From Candidatus Heimdallarchaeota archaeon (GTDB lineage: Archaea; Asgardarchaeota; Heimdallarchaeia; Heimdallarchaeales; Kariarchaeaceae), in contig JACZSS010000053.1 in NCBI GenBank assembly GCA_022574115.1, forward strand, positions 1-9,523: a stretch of 9,523 bases of DNA. Direction: 5' to 3'. The notes under the pieces were generated by a model, which saw nothing but the letters and a program-made list of their open reading frames with translations, had not been told where the DNA came from and searched no databases. The position numbers were made by a program, and so were the translations under genes. Positions 6,205 through 9,523 of this stretch are shown here, in pieces (the stretch's first letter is position 1; every line of letters starts with the position of its first letter).

Positions 6205-7488
6205 TTGGCCTTGCGCTTATTGAGTGAATTTTTGGATCACTTTGGACTAAATGTCTCCTACCTCAATGAGGACCTCGGGCTAATCAAACCAATACTTGAA
6301 AATTCTGTAGCCGGAGTTCTACCTGAAGTTATTCGCCAAATGAATATTGATAGTGAATTAACAGCTGATTCCAGTCACGTAAGGAATCCTAATTTAGAAA
6401 AGAAAATAGCTGAAAGTTTTCCCTCTGGCTACGACAACGTAGTTTTCTTTATTTGTGATGGAGTTGGGGCAGAAAGATTACAAAAACTTGGTGGAACTCT
6501 TTGGGACAATATCAACGAACAGGGGACTATTGCTTCCACGATGTTTCCTAGTATGACCAGTACGGTCATGACATCTCTGGCGTTTGGTATGTTCCCTGGT
6601 GATCATGGTCTTCTGGGATATAATCTCTACAATGAGCATTTAGATGAAGTTTGGAACTCATTGAATTTACAGTACAAAAAAGATGATAAGGATACATATA
6701 TCTTAGAGAACAATAAGCTAGCAGATTTTGTTGAGGGGAAGCCAATCATGGATCATTTAGCTGCGGAGCTGGATGAGCTAAAAACGACATTTATTGCACC
6801 TGATCAGCTTGTTTCACCTTCACTCCTTGATCTAATTAACCACACAATTACACCTACAACCTACACTAATCCAATAGAGGGAGGAATGCTCCTTGCGAAT
6901 GCCCTAAGCCAAGATGTAAAAAACCAAGTGACTGCAGTCTACGTGGGGTATGCGGACTATTTTGGTCATGCTAAAGGTCCAGAGAGTCCAGAATATGGTC
7001 AAGCTATAGCAGGAATTGATCAGATGATTGGTTTCTTGTTGAATCATCCTAAAATGAAGGATGGATCAACTTTGGGTATCTTAACGTCGGATCATGGACA
7101 GGTTCAGATTGACCATTCCAAATCTTATTGGCAAAGTAGAGAAGAATGGAAAATTCAGCGGGATCGCGGTATTAATCTTTCAACCTCCGGGAGGACTGTT
7201 CATGCATTTGCTAAGTCAGATAAATTGGATGATGCGAGAGCTTTGTTGGAAACCTACGCCAACGGGATGGGTCACATTATTTCCAGAGACGAGGCAATGA
7301 AACTCAGTGGAGGGAGTACTAAATATGCTCATAGAACAGGTGGTCTATCATTGGTTTTGGCCGATTCCTATCTTTATGATATTCCAGAGGTTGTTCAATT
7401 CGGTGAAGCAGTTAGAATGCATGGTCAGCATGGCTCACTCACGGAAAAAGAATTATTTGTTCCGGTTGGCATTTTTGGTGGTCAATGA
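6205..7488 (+). CDS. Alkaline-phosphatase-superfamily phosphodiesterase (type I phosphodiesterase/nucleotide pyrophosphatase-like)
   Basis: The product is 427 residues. Two-metal catalytic motifs appear in family order: VFFICDGVG with metal ligand D85; TMFPSMTSTVMTSLAFG with the likely nucleophile T118, followed by the usual PGDHGLLGYN; GYADYFGH with ligands D251 and H255, then IAGIDQMIGFLL; LTSDHGQ with D296 and H297; and a final His in MHGQHGSL (H406 or H409). These match the PF01663-type phosphodiesterases, which hydrolyse phosphate mono- or diesters such as nucleotides, phospholipid head groups or phosphonates. The substrate-binding insert (residues 145-245) is not recognisable, so the substrate is unknown. 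No signal peptide or lipobox, unlike many secreted relatives. TTG 6205 follows a stop at 6199-6201; TTG at 6220 (MSEFLDHF) is an equally plausible start. It may be co-transcribed with the esterase 66 bases upstream. Confidence 0.88.
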   Translation: MALRLLSEFLDHFGLNVSYLNEDLGLIKPILENSVAGVLPEVIRQMNIDSELTADSSHVRNPNLEKKIAESFPSGYDNVVFFICDGVGAERLQKLGGTLWDNINEQGTIASTMFPSMTSTVMTSLAFGMFPGDHGLLGYNLYNEHLDEVWNSLNLQYKKDDKDTYILENNKLADFVEGKPIMDHLAAELDELKTTFIAPDQLVSPSLLDLINHTITPTTYTNPIEGGMLLANALSQDVKNQVTAVYVGYADYFGHAKGPESPEYGQAIAGIDQMIGFLLNHPKMKDGSTLGILTSDHGQVQIDHSKSYWQSREEWKIQRDRGINLSTSGRTVHAFAKSDKLDDARALLETYANGMGHIISRDEAMKLSGGSTKYAHRTGGLSLVLADSYLYDIPEVVQFGEAVRMHGQHGSLTEKELFVPVGIFGGQ

Positions 7489-7884
7489 TCAAGAAATTGT
7501 CGTATAGCTATATATAGCTAGTGAATTGTATGTGTGTTGTCAATGTAGGAAATACATGTCATAAAAGTGGAAAAAATAAATGACATAAGAAATAATAAAT
7601 AACATAAAAATTTAGTGAAAATTGATCCTTGATATTTTAAATTGAATAATTGAGTTTAATGCATAGAAATAATTTAAAGCCAAACACAAACACCATTTCT
7701 ACCATTTATTTTTTAGGTTGACACCAGTGTATGTTTTCAGAAAGGTTTAGAATGATTTTCAATAAGTCCTGAAATAGAAAATAAATTTTCATAAAGTTTT
7801 TGAATGATTTAAATTATGAAACAATTTTATCGAAATGCATCATATGGAGAAAGATCCAATTGGATTTTCTATAAATTTTAGTTT
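7489..7884. other. Gene-free AT-rich convergent intergenic region
   Basis: About 400 bases between the 3' ends of two convergent genes, much richer in A/T than the genes on either side. I see no open frame with protein-like composition; the longest candidates are around 20 codons. It holds a perfect 16-bp palindrome at 7505-7520, a 7-bp inverted repeat ATGTCAT/ATGACAT at 7556-7562 and 7580-7586, an 8-bp inverted repeat TTTCATAA/TTATGAAA at 7787-7794 and 7814-7821, and several CATAA-type words between 7556 and 7610. A T-run at 7705-7711 (+ strand) and an A-run at 7571-7576 (T-run on the - strand) could stop transcripts from either side, but they are distant from the stop codons. Confidence 0.6.
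7505..7520. repeat. Perfect 16-bp palindrome after the phosphodiesterase gene
   Basis: The sequence TAGCTATATATAGCTA is fully self-complementary and lies 17 bases after the stop codon at 7488. It could fold as a weak RNA hairpin at the transcript end, or serve as a dimer-binding site; no T-tract follows, so it is not a classical terminator. Alternating TA steps make chance symmetry easier. Confidence 0.5.
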
Positions 7885-9270
7885 TTATGAGAGATTTTTC
7901 TTGAGTGTAAATGGTACATTTCCCTGTTTAAGTATAATTGTAGTTTTATCATCTTCCATTCTGATTTTCAAGTCAACTTTGAGATCCTTTGCAAAGAATA
8001 ATCCATCACTTTCATAATATAATTGCATTTCAGGCTGATCTCCATACTTCATGATAAGTTTTTCATCATTAGTTCTTAATTTGATATGATACTTATCTTC
8101 GATAAGATAATTACCATCATATTTGTGTAAATACTCAGTAGGTATCGATTGATCAGTAATTAAAGGTCTGTGAATTGCAGAAAATTTGTAGTGTCTCACT
8201 ATTGAATTCATTAGCTCCTGAATGAAGTTTGAGCTTCCAAAATCCTTATTTGTAAGAATAACAATACCATCTCTTTCGTCCTTAAAGAATGTTACATGAC
8301 TAACAAAACCTTCATCCCACCCTCCATGACCAAAGGTGGAAATACCTCTAAGTTTTTCTAAATTCATACCTAAATGATAATCCCAGTTATTTTTTGGATC
8401 AAGCATCTCCTTGGCAGATTCTTGAGATAAAGTACTCTCCAACCCATGGTACGCATCTTGTATGTCCATAAATACACGTGCCAGGTCGGTGGGGGTTGTC
8501 CATAAACCTGCAGCTGCTTTCTCTGGATATATATAGTGACCCCCATCTATGGGAGTACCATACGTATGATGATGCCCCGTTGCAACCTGTCCAAGCATTT
8601 TTCCAGTCAAAGGCTGTTGAAAACTTGAATTTCTCAAATTAAGTGGATTGAAAACATGATTAGCAGCCAATTCTTCAAAACTAATACCTGTAACATCCTC
8701 CAACAAAACCTGCACTATGGTGTACCCCCCTCCAGAATACCTGAATTGCAATTCTGGGAGAATATCAATAGTAATTGATTGAGTATTAGCTTTACCATTC
8801 AGAACCTCTATCTGGGTGGCAAGTTTCTCATTTTTGGGATAACCTGGAAATCCGTGAACTGTAATCCCTGCACGGTGCGACAGGAGATGTCGAATTGTGA
8901 TAGCTGGTTCATAGGAGCCAGATCCACCAAGTTGCCATGAGGTCAGATAGTCCCGAATATCAGTATCAAGGTCAATGATGCCTTTGTCAACCAATATCAT
9001 ACACAGATAACCTGTGACACTTTTGGAGATAGAACCTGCAAGAAATATTGTGTCATGTTTCACGGATTCAATTGTATCTCTTGTTATTACCCCCTCATAA
9101 AGCGTATTCGCAATATTCCCATCTCTTATAATAGCAGCTGCAAATCCGGGTATCCTGTAATACCTCATTCTCTCCTTAAGGGACTGTTGTAGATACGCAT
9201 TCTTCTGAGGATGGGGAAAAAATACCTGATTCTGTAATTGTTTTATTGAATCCACTATTTTATGAAACAT
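7885..9270 (-). CDS. Class-C beta-lactamase-like serine hydrolase with C-terminal lipocalin-like domain
   Basis: From ATG at 9270 the product is 461 residues. The transpeptidase fold carries all three signature motifs: S-x-x-K in FLAGSISKSVTGY (S80, K83), Y-S-G in FRYSGGGYTIVQ (Y178, the YxN position), and H-G-G in TFGHGGWDEGF (H315, the KTG position). LTIRHLLSHRAG-type text is also present (AITIRHLLSHRAGI, residues 123-136). Residues about 378-461 (EYLHKYDGNYLIEDKYHIKL, later DGLFFAKDLKVDLKIRM) look like the small lipocalin-like domain that caps archaeal Pab87-type peptidases and related esterases. There is no signal peptide, so it would act in the cytosol, as a D-amino-acid peptidase or esterase rather than an antibiotic-resistance enzyme. 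GTG at 9330 would add 20 residues directly after a TAA stop; ATG is preferred because the family normally starts close to this point and because a TTAATTAATT stretch (9303-9318) could supply a TATA element. It converges on the phosphodiesterase gene. Confidence 0.88.
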   Translation of the reverse strand: MFHKIVDSIKQLQNQVFFPHPQKNAYLQQSLKERMRYYRIPGFAAAIIRDGNIANTLYEGVITRDTIESVKHDTIFLAGSISKSVTGYLCMILVDKGIIDLDTDIRDYLTSWQLGGSGSYEPAITIRHLLSHRAGITVHGFPGYPKNEKLATQIEVLNGKANTQSITIDILPELQFRYSGGGYTIVQVLLEDVTGISFEELAANHVFNPLNLRNSSFQQPLTGKMLGQVATGHHHTYGTPIDGGHYIYPEKAAAGLWTTPTDLARVFMDIQDAYHGLESTLSQESAKEMLDPKNNWDYHLGMNLEKLRGISTFGHGGWDEGFVSHVTFFKDERDGIVILTNKDFGSSNFIQELMNSIVRHYKFSAIHRPLITDQSIPTEYLHKYDGNYLIEDKYHIKLRTNDEKLIMKYGDQPEMQLYYESDGLFFAKDLKVDLKIRMEDDKTTIILKQGNVPFTLKKNLS

Positions 9271-9330
9271 CGTGTTATATTTATTACATTCTAAAAATTG
9301 ACGGAAATTAATTAATTGATTCAAATACAC

Positions 9331-9523
9331 TTAGTGAACAAAAGATGCATTCCTGTCAATTTCAATGAATAACAAATTATGGAATCTTCAAAAAGAAGCC
9401 CCATTCCAGAATGAAATTATCGAGACTATTCCTTATCTATTGAAGATACCCTTTTGAGTGTTTAAATTAATGAGAGACTGCTTTGAAACTAAACAGAGAG
9501 TATGAAGGGGGGCCTAAAAACCA
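9331..9523. other. Right-edge intergenic region, no convincing gene
   Basis: Nothing protein-like of useful length is seen. A + strand frame at 9365-9460 encodes only 31 residues (MNNKLWNLQKEAPFQNEIIE...), without a supporting promoter or family. TTTAAATTA at 9461-9469 is TATA-like, and an ATG at 9502 (MKGGLKT..., open to the window end, preceded by an in-frame TAA at 9490-9492) lies about 37 bases beyond it, so a + strand gene may begin at the right edge. This cannot be judged from 22 bases. Confidence 0.4.

Noticed and set aside
7835..8017. 60-codon + strand frame overlapping the 3' end of the beta-lactamase-like gene
   Set aside because: Antisense to the well-supported lipocalin-like domain and with hydrophobic composition typical of a reverse-strand shadow.
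9365..9460. 31-codon + strand frame in the right-edge gap
   Set aside because: Too short, no promoter at a fitting distance and no recognisable family; kept only as a note.
1..9523. A defence system, CRISPR array, insertion sequence or tRNA gene
   Set aside because: No direct-repeat arrays, transposase-like frames, terminal inverted repeats or cloverleaf-forming segments were found on either strand, and the genes present are housekeeping-like or metabolic families.

Overview
The window looks like a chromosomal segment of an AT-rich prokaryote, most likely an archaeon. Several intergenic gaps carry plausible archaeal TATA elements at a distance that fits leaderless or very short-leader mRNAs, Shine-Dalgarno motifs are mostly absent, and TTG or GTG starts are common (only the DJ-1/PfpI gene and, by choice, the beta-lactamase-like gene begin with ATG). 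The mix of an SPATA20/YyaL protein, HEAT-repeat protein and cytosolic serine hydrolases would suit an Asgard (Heimdall-type) archaeon, but that placement is an inference from style only; no marker gene is present.

Left part (1-2588): the C-terminal half of a YyaL/SPATA20 (DUF255) protein runs in from the left edge on the + strand and meets, tail to tail with a 6-bp overlap, an unrecognised protein of at least 510 residues on the - strand. That protein has a highly acidic linker, and its reading frame continues upstream of its first usual start codon. A short divergent control region (2589-2724) with a 12-bp palindrome separates it from the next genes.

Middle (2725-7488): five + strand genes in a row: a HEAT/DNA-alkylation-repeat-like protein, a DJ-1/PfpI protein of the isonitrile-hydratase-like branch, a small basic protein that may have a PUA/EVE-like fold, an enterochelin-esterase-like alpha/beta hydrolase with an N-terminal CBM48-like domain, and an alkaline-phosphatase-superfamily phosphodiesterase. 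Gaps of about 45-90 bases and separate promoter-like sequences suggest partly independent transcription, not one tight operon.

Right part (7489-9523): a gene-free, strongly AT-rich convergent gap of about 400 bases with a perfect 16-bp palindrome, then a - strand class-C beta-lactamase-like serine hydrolase with a C-terminal lipocalin-like domain, then about 190 bases (about 250 from its chosen start) without a convincing gene.

How the genes work together: three different hydrolases (esterase, phosphodiesterase, serine beta-lactamase-like enzyme) and a DJ-1 enzyme lie close together without transporters or biosynthetic partners. All lack visible signal peptides or membrane segments, so they would act in the cytosol. 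No defence system, CRISPR array, mobile element, tRNA or rRNA was seen. The least explained item is the 893-2425 protein and its 5' end.
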